In this document: positions 33,546-41,152 of the stretch, in pieces | Position numbering within the stretch: position 1 is the stretch's first letter | How the letters are laid out: every line of letters begins with the position of its first letter | NCBI GenBank assembly: GCA_009377605.1 | Contig: WHTT01000008.1 | Coordinates: 51,400 to 115,399, forward strand | Direction: 5' to 3' | Source: Luteitalea sp. | GTDB lineage: Bacteria > Acidobacteriota > Vicinamibacteria > Vicinamibacterales > Vicinamibacteraceae | Length of the DNA stretch: 64,000 nucleotides | Position numbers and translations under genes: made by a program | Notes under the pieces: generated by a model | Databases searched by the model: none | Told to the model about the DNA's origin: nothing | What the model saw: the letters and a program-made list of their open reading frames with translations, nothing else

Positions 33546-35519
33546 ATGTTGTCGCTGCCGCTCGTGCTTCTCCTGGGCATCTCACCACTGGGGGTGCAGA
33601 GCCCCAGCGTCCCGGCTGAGGAAACGTCTTCCGGCCCGCCAGCCGATGGGCGGCCCAGCGACGGCGCCGCGTACTACGAATTCCTGCAAGCGCGGCGCCT
33701 CGAGGACCAAGGCGACGTCGAGGGAGCGGTTGCGGCCCTTCGACGTGCCACCGAACACGACCCGGCGTCCGCCGAGGTCTTTGCCGAGCTCGCAGCGCTG
33801 CACGCACGGCAGAATCAAGCCGAGGAGGCCATGGCGGCCGCTGGGCGTGCCACGGCGCTCGATCCAGACAATAGTCAGGCGCACTGGGTGCTGGGTATCG
33901 TGAACGCGGCACTCGCGCGAGCCGCGCGGGAGAATGAAGGCAGCGAGGGTTCCGAGGCGGCGGCGCAGGCGATCACACATCTCGAGAAAGCGTTACCTGG
34001 CCGTCCCTGGGACATTGGGGCCACGCTCACCTTGGGGCGGCTCTATCTCGAGACGGACGACCACGACAAGGCAATCGCCCTGCTGACGAAGTTGCTCGAT
34101 CGCGAGGCCACTGTCTCCGAGGCGGCGCTCTTGCTCGCGCAGGCCCACGAGCAGGCGGGCGATCCCAAACGTGCCATGGGGGCACTCGACTCGGTGGTGC
34201 CTGGCGATCCGCAGTACTTTGGCGCACAAGTCGCCAAGGGCGAGCTACTCGAGCGACGCGGTGACTGGGCGGGCGCCGCAGCGGCATACGGTCGTGCGCT
34301 CGAGCACAACCCGGCCGCGACCGATGTGCGCCTGCGTCAGGCGGCGGTGCTGCTCGGTGCCAAGCGACCTGCCGATGCGCGCACGCTCTTGGAGGAAGCG
34401 GCCAAGGAGAAGCCTGCGAACAGCCGGGTTCTGTACTTGCTCTCGGAAGCGCAGCGCGAATCGGGGGACCTCGCTGCCGCCGAGGCCACCGCCCGTCAGC
34501 TCGTCGAGGCGGCACCGAAGGACGCCCGCGGCGCGTATGCGCTCGCACAGGTGTTCGAGGAGCGCCGTGAGTATCAAGCGGTCATCGACGCGCTCGCGCC
34601 GTTTGCCGACCCAGCGCCAACGGCCCCTCAGCCACCCGCCGAGATCCGCACGGACCTGCTCTTGCGTCTGGCGTTTGCCAAGCAGCAAACCGGCGGGGTG
34701 GATGAGGCCATTGATCTGTTCGAGCGCGCCAAGGCACGTGGACCCTCGACACCGTTGTTCGACGCCTTCATTGCGCAGGCGTATCTGCTCGACGAGCAGT
34801 ACGACCGAGCCCTGACGGCGACGCGCGCTGCACGCAAGCGGTGGCCGGAGGACCCTCGGCTGGTGCGCCTCGAGGCTCGGGCGCTTCAGGGTACCGGCGA
34901 GGTGGAGCCGGCCGTAGCGCTGCTCGAGCAGCAAGCTCGGCGCGAGCCCGATGATGTGTCGCACGTGGTTGCCCTGGGAGCCATGCTGGCTCAGAGCCAG
35001 CAATTCGATCGCGCTGTCGCGGTGGTCAGCGATGCGCGAACGCGGTTTCCGCGAGACGCGACGCTCGGCTACCAGCTGGGCGCCATCTATCACGAGGCAC
35101 GGCGCTATGACGAAGCGGAACGTGCATTCCGGGCAGTGCTGGAGATTGATCCGCGCCACGCCCCGACACTGAACGACCTCGGCTACATGTTTGCCGACCG
35201 CGGCGTACGACTCAACGAGGCCGTGAAGCTGTTGCAACAGGCCGTGAAGCTGGACCCGTACAACGGCTCCTATCTCGACAGCCTCGGGTGGGCGTACTTC
35301 AAGCAGCGCAGGCTCGATCTCGCCCGCGACCACCTGCAAAAGGCGGCGACGCAGCTCACCAACAACTCTGTCGTGCAGGACCACCTCGGCGATCTGCTCT
35401 TTGCTCTGAACGACCGTGAGGCCGCAATCGAAGCCTGGGAGCGTGCGCTCACGGGCGACGGTGAGTCGGTTGTGCCTTCGGACATCAAGGACAAGATCCA
35501 GCGCGCGCGACAGGAATGA
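33546..35519 (+). CDS. Exported tetratricopeptide-repeat protein
   Basis: 657 residues from the ATG at 33546. That start gives a clean signal peptide (MLSLPLVLLLGISPLGVQS) with cleavage near residue 20. The open frame upstream is R3 repeat. The rest is about 14 TPR units, recognisable from the W-x2-L-G-x3-Y-x-F-like spacing, for instance FAELAALHARQNQAEEAMAA and LGWAYFKQRRLDLARDHLQK. It probably acts as a periplasmic or outer-membrane-associated scaffold. It precedes lolB with an ATGA overlap. A TPR gene before lolB-ispE-prs is a familiar order in other Gram-negative genomes, which supports a role in lipoprotein or envelope assembly. Confidence 0.85.
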   Translation: MLSLPLVLLLGISPLGVQSPSVPAEETSSGPPADGRPSDGAAYYEFLQARRLEDQGDVEGAVAALRRATEHDPASAEVFAELAALHARQNQAEEAMAAAGRATALDPDNSQAHWVLGIVNAALARAARENEGSEGSEAAAQAITHLEKALPGRPWDIGATLTLGRLYLETDDHDKAIALLTKLLDREATVSEAALLLAQAHEQAGDPKRAMGALDSVVPGDPQYFGAQVAKGELLERRGDWAGAAAAYGRALEHNPAATDVRLRQAAVLLGAKRPADARTLLEEAAKEKPANSRVLYLLSEAQRESGDLAAAEATARQLVEAAPKDARGAYALAQVFEERREYQAVIDALAPFADPAPTAPQPPAEIRTDLLLRLAFAKQQTGGVDEAIDLFERAKARGPSTPLFDAFIAQAYLLDEQYDRALTATRAARKRWPEDPRLVRLEARALQGTGEVEPAVALLEQQARREPDDVSHVVALGAMLAQSQQFDRAVAVVSDARTRFPRDATLGYQLGAIYHEARRYDEAERAFRAVLEIDPRHAPTLNDLGYMFADRGVRLNEAVKLLQQAVKLDPYNGSYLDSLGWAYFKQRRLDLARDHLQKAATQLTNNSVVQDHLGDLLFALNDREAAIEAWERALTGDGESVVPSDIKDKIQRARQE

Positions 35520-36460
35520 AGGGGATCAACGGATCACATGAGCGCAAGGGAGCCTTCGCCGGCATTCATGAGCGAAGGCTGGTAGCCCACATCGTCCTGG
35601 GGACATGTGTGTGCGCGCTCGCATCGTCGTGTGCAGCGAGGCGAGTCGCGTTGCCGACCGATCCAGGGACACCGCTGGCTGACGCCTCGACGCTGTACGA
35701 ACAGGCAACGGTCGACTGCCGCGATGTTCGGGCGATGACCGCGGAGATCGGCCTGTCCGGACGGATCGACGGACGGCGTGTCCGCGGCCGGCTGCAAGTA
35801 GGCCTCGCGGAGGGAGGGCGAGTGCGTCTCGAGGCCGTCGCCCCCTTTGGAGCGCCTGCGTTCGTGCTGGCGGCTCAGCCGAGCCAGGCCACATTGCTGC
35901 TGCCCCGCGATGATTCTTACGTCGAGGAGCGCTCGGTGGCCACGCTCGTCGATGCGCTGACGGGGCTGCCACTCGACGCAGACGATCTTCGCGCGATACT
36001 CAGTGGCTGTGTGTCACAGGCACGCCGCGTGACCGGCGGACGGCGGCACGAGGAAGGCTGGTTCTCGCTGACGCTCGAAGATGGAGCAGTGCTGTATGGC
36101 CGGGACGCCGGCGGTTCCCCGCGAGTAGTAGCGGGTCGACTCGACGAGGTGACTGTAGAGTACCCGGATACGACGGGAGGCGTACCGCGTGCCGTCCGTG
36201 TGATGGCCGATGGCGCGACCGGCCCGCGGGCAGAGCTCACGCTCGGCCTCTCTCAGGTCGGAATCAACGAGGAGTTGCCAGACGAGGCATTCCGGGTGGA
36301 GCTACCGGCCACTGCGACGCCGATCACGGTGGAGGATCTCCGACGCGCCGGACCTCTGCGACAAAGACAAAATCAAGAATCAGGAAACAGGAATCAGGGG
36401 TCAGGCGGCAAGAACGCAGCGGCCAGGTCAGAAGCCGGGGTTGGGACTGAGGCCAGCTGA
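35516..36460 (+). CDS. LolB-like outer-membrane lipoprotein
   Basis: 314 residues. A lipoprotein signal ends in ALASSC (lipobox Cys near residue 39). The mature protein (about 60-285) is beta-rich with AEIGLSGRIDGRRVRGRLQV, VRLEAVAPFGAPAFVLA and LDADDLRAILSG, like LolB/DUF4292 proteins that accept lipoproteins at the outer membrane. Gene order (TPR-lolB-ispE-tRNA-prs-rplY-pth) strongly supports the name. Both ends look repeat-derived. An inverted repeat at 35551-35580 encodes part of the N-region. The tail NQESGNRNQGSGG and beyond comes from an R4 element. Sequence identity to characterised LolB is low. Confidence 0.7.
   Translation: MKGINGSHERKGAFAGIHERRLVAHIVLGTCVCALASSCAARRVALPTDPGTPLADASTLYEQATVDCRDVRAMTAEIGLSGRIDGRRVRGRLQVGLAEGGRVRLEAVAPFGAPAFVLAAQPSQATLLLPRDDSYVEERSVATLVDALTGLPLDADDLRAILSGCVSQARRVTGGRRHEEGWFSLTLEDGAVLYGRDAGGSPRVVAGRLDEVTVEYPDTTGGVPRAVRVMADGATGPRAELTLGLSQVGINEELPDEAFRVELPATATPITVEDLRRAGPLRQRQNQESGNRNQGSGGKNAAARSEAGVGTEAS
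35551..35580. repeat. Small inverted repeat within the lolB-like N-region
   Basis: AGCCTTCGC (35551-35559) and GCGAAGGCT (35572-35580) form a 9-bp perfect stem with a 12-base loop. It is translated in frame as part of the region before the signal-peptide hydrophobic core. Similar GCCTTCGC/GCGAAGGC elements occur between genes at 30862-30905. Confidence 0.55.
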
Positions 36461-36513
36461 GGTGGTGAACAGCCCTCTGACGCCGTTTCCCGTTTCCTGA
36501 ATCCTGATTCCCC
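36370..36513. repeat. Inverted repeat of GAATCAGGA units, family R4
   Basis: The left arm AATCAAGAATCAGGAAACAG (36371-36390) and its GAATCAGGGG continuation are complementary to TTTCCTGAATCCTGATTC (36494-36511). The left arm lies in the 3' end of the lolB-like gene. The right arm ends just before the ispE start. Confidence 0.8.
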
Positions 36514-36514
36514 A

Positions 36515-37486
36515 ATGGCGACCCCTCCCTTGATCGTCCGGGCGCACGCGAAGGTCAACCTCGATTTCCGGATCCTCGGAGCTCGATCGGACGGGTATCA
36601 CGAGGTGAGCACCGTGCTCCAATCGCTTGCCCTCGGAGACGAGATCGAATTGCACGAGCGGGAGGGGCCATTCACCTTGACCTGCGACGAGCCAAGCGTT
36701 GCCGCGGACGCCACGAATCTGGTCTGGCGCGCGGCGGCACGGCTTGGTGCAGCGCTCGGTCTGTCGCTCGACGGCCTGGCCGTTGGGCTCCGAAAGCGCA
36801 TCCCTGCGCGAGCAGGCCTCGGGGGTGGGAGCGCTGATGCGGGTGCGATCTTGCGACTGCTTGCCCAGAGGTGGCGTGTGGCGCCGGACGACCCGGTGCT
36901 CCCAGGTGTCGCGGGAGAGCTCGGGGCGGATGTGCCGTTCTTTCTCGTGGGCGGCACCGCGCTCGCGACGGGGCGAGGGGATCTCATCCAGCCGCTTGCC
37001 GACCTTCCCGAGCACCAGGTGCTCGTGGTGCTGCCGCCATTTGGCATATCGACCCAGGACGCGTATACGTGGCTCGACGCGGCATCGATACCGCCGCACG
37101 AGGACGCCTCCGACGCCCGAGCTGAAGGTCGGGCCTACGCCCTCCCCGAGCTTGTAGGCCCGACCTTCAGGTTGGGCTCCAGCACTGCAGGTCCGGCGTG
37201 GAGCAGGCTCTTGCCGCAGCTGCGAAACGACCTGGAGGCCATCGTTACGGCGCGGCATCCGGAGATTGGCACGGCCGTGGGCGCGCTCCGCGCCGCGGGC
37301 GCCCTCCTCGCGATCATGACGGGAAGCGGCTCGGCGGTCGTCGGCCTGTTTCGAGCCGACGCGGACATGGAGGAGGCCTGCCGGTCGCTCGGGCCGACCG
37401 TCAGCCGCCCCGGCTGGCGATTGCTCCGCACGAAGACCATCGGTCGGCAGACTTACGAGGCCAGTCTCCTCGCCGAGACGTCCTGA
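36515..37486 (+). CDS. ispE: 4-diphosphocytidyl-2-C-methyl-D-erythritol kinase
   Basis: 323 residues, longer than the usual 285-300. IspE phosphorylates CDP-methylerythritol in the MEP isoprenoid pathway. It is a GHMP kinase with AHAKVNLDFRILGARSDGYHEV (Lys and Asp of the active site) and the ATP loop RIPARAGLGGGSADAGAILR. ELGADVPFFLVGGTALATG and the C-terminal MTGSGSAVVGLF complete it. An in-frame palindromic element (37122-37170) encodes about 20 residues of the loop before the C-terminal domain and explains the extra length. The stop codon is the TGA of an R1-type half element. ispD and ispF are fused at 60787. Confidence 0.95.
   Translation: MATPPLIVRAHAKVNLDFRILGARSDGYHEVSTVLQSLALGDEIELHEREGPFTLTCDEPSVAADATNLVWRAAARLGAALGLSLDGLAVGLRKRIPARAGLGGGSADAGAILRLLAQRWRVAPDDPVLPGVAGELGADVPFFLVGGTALATGRGDLIQPLADLPEHQVLVVLPPFGISTQDAYTWLDAASIPPHEDASDARAEGRAYALPELVGPTFRLGSSTAGPAWSRLLPQLRNDLEAIVTARHPEIGTAVGALRAAGALLAIMTGSGSAVVGLFRADADMEEACRSLGPTVSRPGWRLLRTKTIGRQTYEASLLAETS
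37122..37170. repeat. 17-bp perfect inverted repeat inserted in frame inside ispE
   Basis: CTGAAGGTCGGGCCTAC (37122-37138) is the exact reverse complement of 37154-37170, with a 15-base loop. Weaker GCCC/GGGC complementarity continues outside the arms. The element is read through as coding sequence (EGRAYALPELVGPTF) without a stop or frameshift. Confidence 0.9.
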
Positions 37487-37513
37487 CGGCGCGTTCGGCG
37501 AACGCGCCCTACC
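37484..37513. repeat. Half copy of the R1 repeat
   Basis: TGACGGCGCGTTCGGCGAACGCGCCCTACC equals the right half of the R1 unit: the GGCGCGTTCG/CGAACGCGCC hairpin plus terminal CCCTACC. The first three bases are the ispE stop codon. Confidence 0.75.
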
Positions 37514-37553
37514 ACGAGCCTTGAAGGGATGGCCCCCAAGATGGGGCCCGGAC

Positions 37554-37582
37554 TTGCCAGTAACCCGTTGTTCCGCTACGAT
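37554..37582 (+). promoter_or_regulatory. Sigma70-type promoter candidate for tRNA-Gln/prs
   Basis: TTGCCA (37554-37559) and TACGAT (37577-37582) are spaced by 17 bases, with an A/T-richer stretch (AAACG) just after. The transcript would start near 37590, about 100 bases before tRNA-Gln, and could continue through prs, rplY and pth. Confidence 0.45.
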
Positions 37583-37690
37583 AAACGTTTGCCGCCGGCC
37601 CGGCGACCGCACGCCTACGGGCCCGATCGTTCGCTCGCGCGAGTGTGGTGTCATGTCGTCGCGCGTCTCCTTCTGGCCGCGTGCGAATGG

Positions 37691-37765
37691 TGGGGCGTCG
37701 CCAAGTGGTAAGGCACGGGACTTTGAATCCCGCATTCGAAGGTTCGAATCCTTCCGCCCCAGCCA
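37691..37765 (+). tRNA. tRNA-Gln (anticodon TTG)
   Basis: The acceptor stem TGGGGCG pairs with CGCCCCA. The D-arm is GCCAAGTGGTAAGGC, the anticodon loop CTTTGAA has TTG at 37723-37725, and the T-arm is GAAGG-TTCGAAT-CCTTC. The discriminator is G and CCA is encoded. Its place before prs is common in Gram-negative genomes. Confidence 0.97.
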
Positions 37766-37826
37766 GGATCGAGGGTCCGAGGACAGGAGACTGTCTCGGT
37801 CGCGATACCGGCGGGTGTGTCGAGCG

Positions 37827-38780
37827 ATGATGATGGGACGGACGGACTTGAAGCTGTTTTCAGGAACCGCGCATCCACAACTCGCACAGGACATTGCCGA
37901 CGTGCTCTGTGTGCCGCTTGGTCAGTCGCGGTTGGAGCGGTTTCCAGACAGTGAGGTGGCATTCCAGATCGACGAGAACATCCGCGGCACGGACGTGTTC
38001 GTGATTCAGCCTACGTGCCGCCCCGTCGATTCGAACATCATGGAGCTGTGCGTGATGCTCGATGCGTTCCGACGATCATCGGCGTCGCGCATCACGGCGG
38101 TGCTGCCGTACTACGGTTACGCGCGACAGGATCGCAAGGACAAGCCGCGCGTGCCGATCTCCGCCAAGCTGGTCGCGAATCTGCTCATTGCAGCGGGGGC
38201 CAGCCGTATTCTCACGATGGATTTGCACAAGGCGCAGATCCAGGGGTTCTTTGACATTCCGGTCGACCACTTGTTCGCTGCGCCGGTCATTGTCGACTTT
38301 CTCGCGCGGCAACAGTACGCGAAGCTGACCATCGTTTCGCCTGACGCCGGCGGTGCCGAGCGCGCGCGCGCGTATGCGAAGCGCCTCGGTGGAGAGCTCG
38401 CGATTATCGACAAGCGGCGCAGCACTGAGACGGGCGCTGCGGAAGTCATGCACGTGATCGGCGATGTCTCAGGCCGGACCTGCGTGATCACGGACGATAT
38501 CATCGACACGGCCGGGACGATGCAGCGCGCCGCCACTGCGCTCAAAGAGAGCGGAGCCGAGCGCGTGATTGGCTGCTCTGTGCACGCCGTGTTGTCTGGT
38601 CCGGCCCTCGAGCGTATGGAGCAGGCGCCTCTCGAGCAGCTCGTCGTGACCGATACGATCCCGCTCGACGGCGACGCGACGCATCTGCCGAAGATTCGTG
38701 TGCTGTCGGTCGCGCGTCTGCTGGGCCAGGCCATTCGGAGTATCCATGAAGAAACGTCGGTTTCTTCGCTGTTTGTATAG
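37827..38780 (+). CDS. prs: Ribose-phosphate pyrophosphokinase
   Basis: 317 residues from the ATG at 37827; two more ATGs follow at 37830 and 37833. The open frame further upstream runs through the tRNA gene and is not coding. Prs makes PRPP from ribose-5-phosphate and ATP. Motifs are LKLFSGTAHPQLAQDIA, RFPDSEVAFQIDENIRG and the ATP/Mg signature MDLHKAQIQGFFDIPVDHL. The PRPP loop is VITDDIIDTAGTM. It stands in the conserved tRNA-Gln-prs-rplY-pth order. An R2 repeat separates it from rplY. Confidence 0.97.
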   Translation: MMMGRTDLKLFSGTAHPQLAQDIADVLCVPLGQSRLERFPDSEVAFQIDENIRGTDVFVIQPTCRPVDSNIMELCVMLDAFRRSSASRITAVLPYYGYARQDRKDKPRVPISAKLVANLLIAAGASRILTMDLHKAQIQGFFDIPVDHLFAAPVIVDFLARQQYAKLTIVSPDAGGAERARAYAKRLGGELAIIDKRRSTETGAAEVMHVIGDVSGRTCVITDDIIDTAGTMQRAATALKESGAERVIGCSVHAVLSGPALERMEQAPLEQLVVTDTIPLDGDATHLPKIRVLSVARLLGQAIRSIHEETSVSSLFV

Positions 38781-38801
38781 GAGCGATATTCACAGCAGCC
38801 T

Positions 38802-38877
38802 GTAGCGCAGGCCTTTAGGCCTGCCTGCCCAGCGCAGCGACGTTCAACGAGAGGGCAGGCCTAAACGCCTGCGCTAC
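38802..38877. repeat. Inverted repeat family R2
   Basis: Outer arms GTAGCGCAGGC and GCCTGCGCTAC enclose GGCCTTTAGGCCTGCC and its partner GGCAGGCCTAAACGCC. It has the same ends as the copy at 20422. It lies between prs and rplY. Confidence 0.85.
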
Positions 38878-38907
38878 GCGTGATTTTGACAAGGATTGAG
38901 AAACACT

Positions 38908-39555
38908 ATGGCAGCAGTACTCGAAGCGGCCAAGCGAGAGACGCGCGGCAAGAACGCAGCGCACCGGCTCCGAACGCAGGGTCAGGTTCCGGCGGTCGTC
39001 TACAGCGGGGGAATGGAGAACATCGCCGTCGCAGTAGATGCCAAGACGCTCTCGCGCATCCTGCACTCCGACAGCGGCGTGAACAGCCTGATCGACCTGA
39101 GCCTCGACGAGAGCTCTGCGAAGGTCCTCGTCAAGGACTTTCAGCTCGATCCGGTGACGCACGAGATTCTGCACGCGGACTTCTTCCGCGTGGCGATGCA
39201 CAAGCAGCTGACGATCTCAGTGCCGGTCATGCTGAAGGGCGAGGCGCGAGGAGTGAAGCAGCAGACTGGCATGTTGGACTTCGTGACACGAGAGATCGAG
39301 GTGGAATGCTTGCCGGGGGACATCCCCGAGCACATCGAGATCGATGTCAGCGAGCTGGTGATCGGTGATGGTGTGCGCGTTGGCGATCTGCCGCCGAATG
39401 ACAAATGGCAGGCGGTGAGCGAGCCCGAGACGATGATCGTCCACATCGTCGCGCCACACGTCGAGAAGGCACCGGAAGAGGAAGTCGCCGTTGAGCCGGC
39501 TGTCGCCGAGCCCGAGCTGATCAAGAAGGGGAAGCCTGAGAAGGAAGCGGAGTGA
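38908..39555 (+). CDS. rplY: 50S ribosomal protein L25 (general stress protein Ctc type)
   Basis: 215 residues from the ATG at 38908. The N-terminal L25 domain (1-95) contains RETRGKNAAHRLRTQGQVPAVVYSG and HEILHADFF. The second TL5/Ctc beta domain (about 100-190) has IEVECLPGDIPEHIEIDVSEL and VRVGDLP. An acidic/lysine-rich tail follows. It binds 5S rRNA. Its stop overlaps the pth start (GTGA), implying coupled translation. Confidence 0.96.
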   Translation: MAAVLEAAKRETRGKNAAHRLRTQGQVPAVVYSGGMENIAVAVDAKTLSRILHSDSGVNSLIDLSLDESSAKVLVKDFQLDPVTHEILHADFFRVAMHKQLTISVPVMLKGEARGVKQQTGMLDFVTREIEVECLPGDIPEHIEIDVSELVIGDGVRVGDLPPNDKWQAVSEPETMIVHIVAPHVEKAPEEEVAVEPAVAEPELIKKGKPEKEAE

Positions 39556-40202
39556 AGCTCATCGCGGGTCTCGGCAACCCGGGACCGCGCTATCAGGACA
39601 CGTATCACAATGTCGGCTTCGCCGTCGTGGACGAGCTCGCCCGGCGCCATGGCGTGCGGTTCGAAGGCGCACCGGCCGACGCCCTGATGGCACGAGTGCG
39701 GCAGCTCGGTGATGGCCTGTTGCTCGTCAAGCCGTTGACGTACATGAATCTCAGTGGTGTGGCCGTCGGCGAGCTTCAGCGCTACTACAAGGTAGCCCCG
39801 CAGGACGTACTGATTGTGCTCGACGAGGTGGCGCTCCCGCTTGGCCGGTTGCGGGTACGCGCGGCCGGATCCGCGGGGGGGCACAACGGCCTCGAATCGG
39901 TCGTCAACGCGCTTGGCACGACGGCAGTGCCACGGCTGCGCATTGGAATCGGACGAGGTGACCCGCGCCGCGATCTCGTCGACCGGGTGTTGTCGAGGGT
40001 GGCGACCGAAGAGCGCGTGCTGCTCACTGACGCCATTGGACGAGCCGCCGATGCCGCTGAGGTATTCGTGCTCGACGGCGTCGAGCACGCCATGAATCGG
40101 TATAACTCCGGAATCGGGATTCAGGATTCAGGAATCGAGGATTCGGGAAACAGGGAACAGGAAACAGGAAACGAGAGTCGGCAATCAGAAACCAAGAGCT
40201 AG
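39552..40202 (+). CDS. pth: Peptidyl-tRNA hydrolase
   Basis: 216 residues with a GTG start overlapping the rplY stop. Catalytic and binding residues are visible: MKLIAGLGNPGPRYQDTYHNVGF (Asn and the general-base His), LTYMNLSG, VLDEVALPLG (Asp) and GGHNGLESV (Asn). The enzyme recycles peptidyl-tRNA. The catalytic fold ends near residue 185. The remaining 32 residues (SGIGIQDSGIEDSGNREQ and on) are encoded by R4 repeat units and replace the normal terminus. The stop TAG overlaps the first bases of an R1 element. Confidence 0.95.
   Translation: MKLIAGLGNPGPRYQDTYHNVGFAVVDELARRHGVRFEGAPADALMARVRQLGDGLLLVKPLTYMNLSGVAVGELQRYYKVAPQDVLIVLDEVALPLGRLRVRAAGSAGGHNGLESVVNALGTTAVPRLRIGIGRGDPRRDLVDRVLSRVATEERVLLTDAIGRAADAAEVFVLDGVEHAMNRYNSGIGIQDSGIEDSGNREQETGNESRQSETKS
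40111..40198. repeat. R4 repeat arm forming the 3' end of pth
   Basis: GGAATCGGGATTCAGGATTCAGGAATC-type units run into GGAAACAGG units. They are read in frame as the pth tail. No complementary right arm is present; an R1 element follows directly. Confidence 0.7.
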
Positions 40203-40258
40203 GTAGGGCCGCCTCGCCGAGGCGGCCTGGCGGCGCGTTCGGCGAACGCGCCCTACCT
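40201..40258. repeat. Three-way-junction repeat, family R1
   Basis: GTAGGGC/GCCCTAC outer arms, a CCGCCTCG/CGAGGCGG hairpin and a GGCGCGTTCG/CGAACGCGCC hairpin are present. It abuts the pth stop codon and separates pth from the rpsF leader. Confidence 0.85.
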
Positions 40259-40279
40259 CACATCTCCAACACCTCCTTG

Positions 40280-40330
40280 CCACCTGGACCCGATGGTTGC
40301 AGGTGGCCGCTTAGGCCGAGAGGAGGCCTT
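40280..40330 (+). promoter_or_regulatory. Possible S6:S18 autoregulatory leader and ribosome-binding site of rpsF
   Basis: CCACCT (40280-40285) pairs with AGGTGG (40301-40306) around a loop containing ACCCG. Ribosomal S6:S18 leaders in other bacteria carry a hairpin with a conserved CCG. A strong Shine-Dalgarno GAGAGGAGG (40318-40326) follows, itself flanked by AGGCC/GGCCT that could sequester it. The leader assignment is inference from known rpsF motifs. Confidence 0.4.
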
Positions 40331-40333
40331 TGA

Positions 40334-40807
40334 ATGACCGCACAACGCCAGTACGAGCTCGTTTACATCGTGTCGCCTGAAGCGACCGATGAACAAGCCA
40401 AAGAAATCGACCAGCTGATCCAGGAGGTTGTCACCCGCCATCAGGGTACGGTCGACAACACGGAAAATTGGGGGCGTCGCAAGCTGGCCTTCCAGATCAA
40501 ACACAAGCGCGAAGGGGTCTATGTCGTCATGGTCATCAGTGGCCTCGGTGACATGGTCAAGGAGATCGAGCGACGCCTGAAGGTGCACGACTTCGTGTTG
40601 CGACACTTGGTCGTCCGCGTCGACGAGGATTTGCGGAAGGCAGCCCGCATCCGCGCACGTCGGGAGGAGCAGGCAGCGCGGCGCCAGGCGGCGCGCGGGT
40701 CGACCGCGGACTCGGCCGGCGAGCCTGCCGAGCCGCCGACGACGGATTCCACGGAATCAGGATTGGCAAACGGGTCGGCAGGGTCGGCCACGCAGCCGGA
40801 GGCATGA
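40334..40807 (+). CDS. rpsF: 30S ribosomal protein S6
   Basis: 157 residues. The S6 fold covers residues 1-95: YELVYIVSPEATDEQ, NWGRRKLAFQIKHKREGVYVVM and VHDFVLRHLVVRVDED. About 60 extra C-terminal residues are basic and then Ala/Ser/Gly/Glu-rich, a tail of the kind often seen in high-GC phyla. It binds S18 on 16S rRNA. It heads the rpsF-rpsR-rplI operon, three bases ahead of rpsR. Confidence 0.97.
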   Translation: MTAQRQYELVYIVSPEATDEQAKEIDQLIQEVVTRHQGTVDNTENWGRRKLAFQIKHKREGVYVVMVISGLGDMVKEIERRLKVHDFVLRHLVVRVDEDLRKAARIRARREEQAARRQAARGSTADSAGEPAEPPTTDSTESGLANGSAGSATQPEA

Positions 40808-40810
40808 GTC

Positions 40811-41146
40811 ATGAGCGATATGATGCGCACGCAGGGACACGGACAGCAGGGCGACGCGTCCGGATACGGCAGATCAGGCGGTCGGGGGCGCGGCGCCGGG
40901 CGCGGTGGTGGTGACAAGCGGGAGCGGCGACCGTCGTCGCGCCGGCGGAAGGTCTGTAAGTTCCGAACGGAGAAGATCGACTTCATCGACTACAAGGATG
41001 TGCGGCTCATCTCCCAGTTCGTCCCGGAGCGCGGCAAGATCCAGCCGAGCCGGCTGTCGGGTACGAGCGCGAAATATCAGCGCAAGCTCGCCGTTGCCAT
41101 CAAGCGAGCGCGCTTTCTTGCACTGCTCCCGTACGCAACCGAATAA
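40811..41146 (+). CDS. rpsR: 30S ribosomal protein S18
   Basis: 111 residues. The S18 core (about 47-108) reads [57 protein letters not shown]. About 40 residues of Gly/Arg-rich, probably disordered extension precede it. No single-stranded-binding gene lies between rpsF and rpsR. It is followed by rplI after six bases. Confidence 0.97.
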   Translation: MSDMMRTQGHGQQGDASGYGRSGGRGRGAGRGGGDKRERRPSSRRRKVCKFRTEKIDFIDYKDVRLISQFVPERGKIQPSRLSGTSAKYQRKLAVAIKRARFLALLPYATE

Positions 41147-41152
41147 GGGCCA

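Noticed and set aside
37521..37826. N-terminal extension of prs by 102 codons
   Set aside because: It would translate through the tRNA-Gln gene and lacks homology. The PRPP synthetase fold begins at the ATG cluster at 37827.
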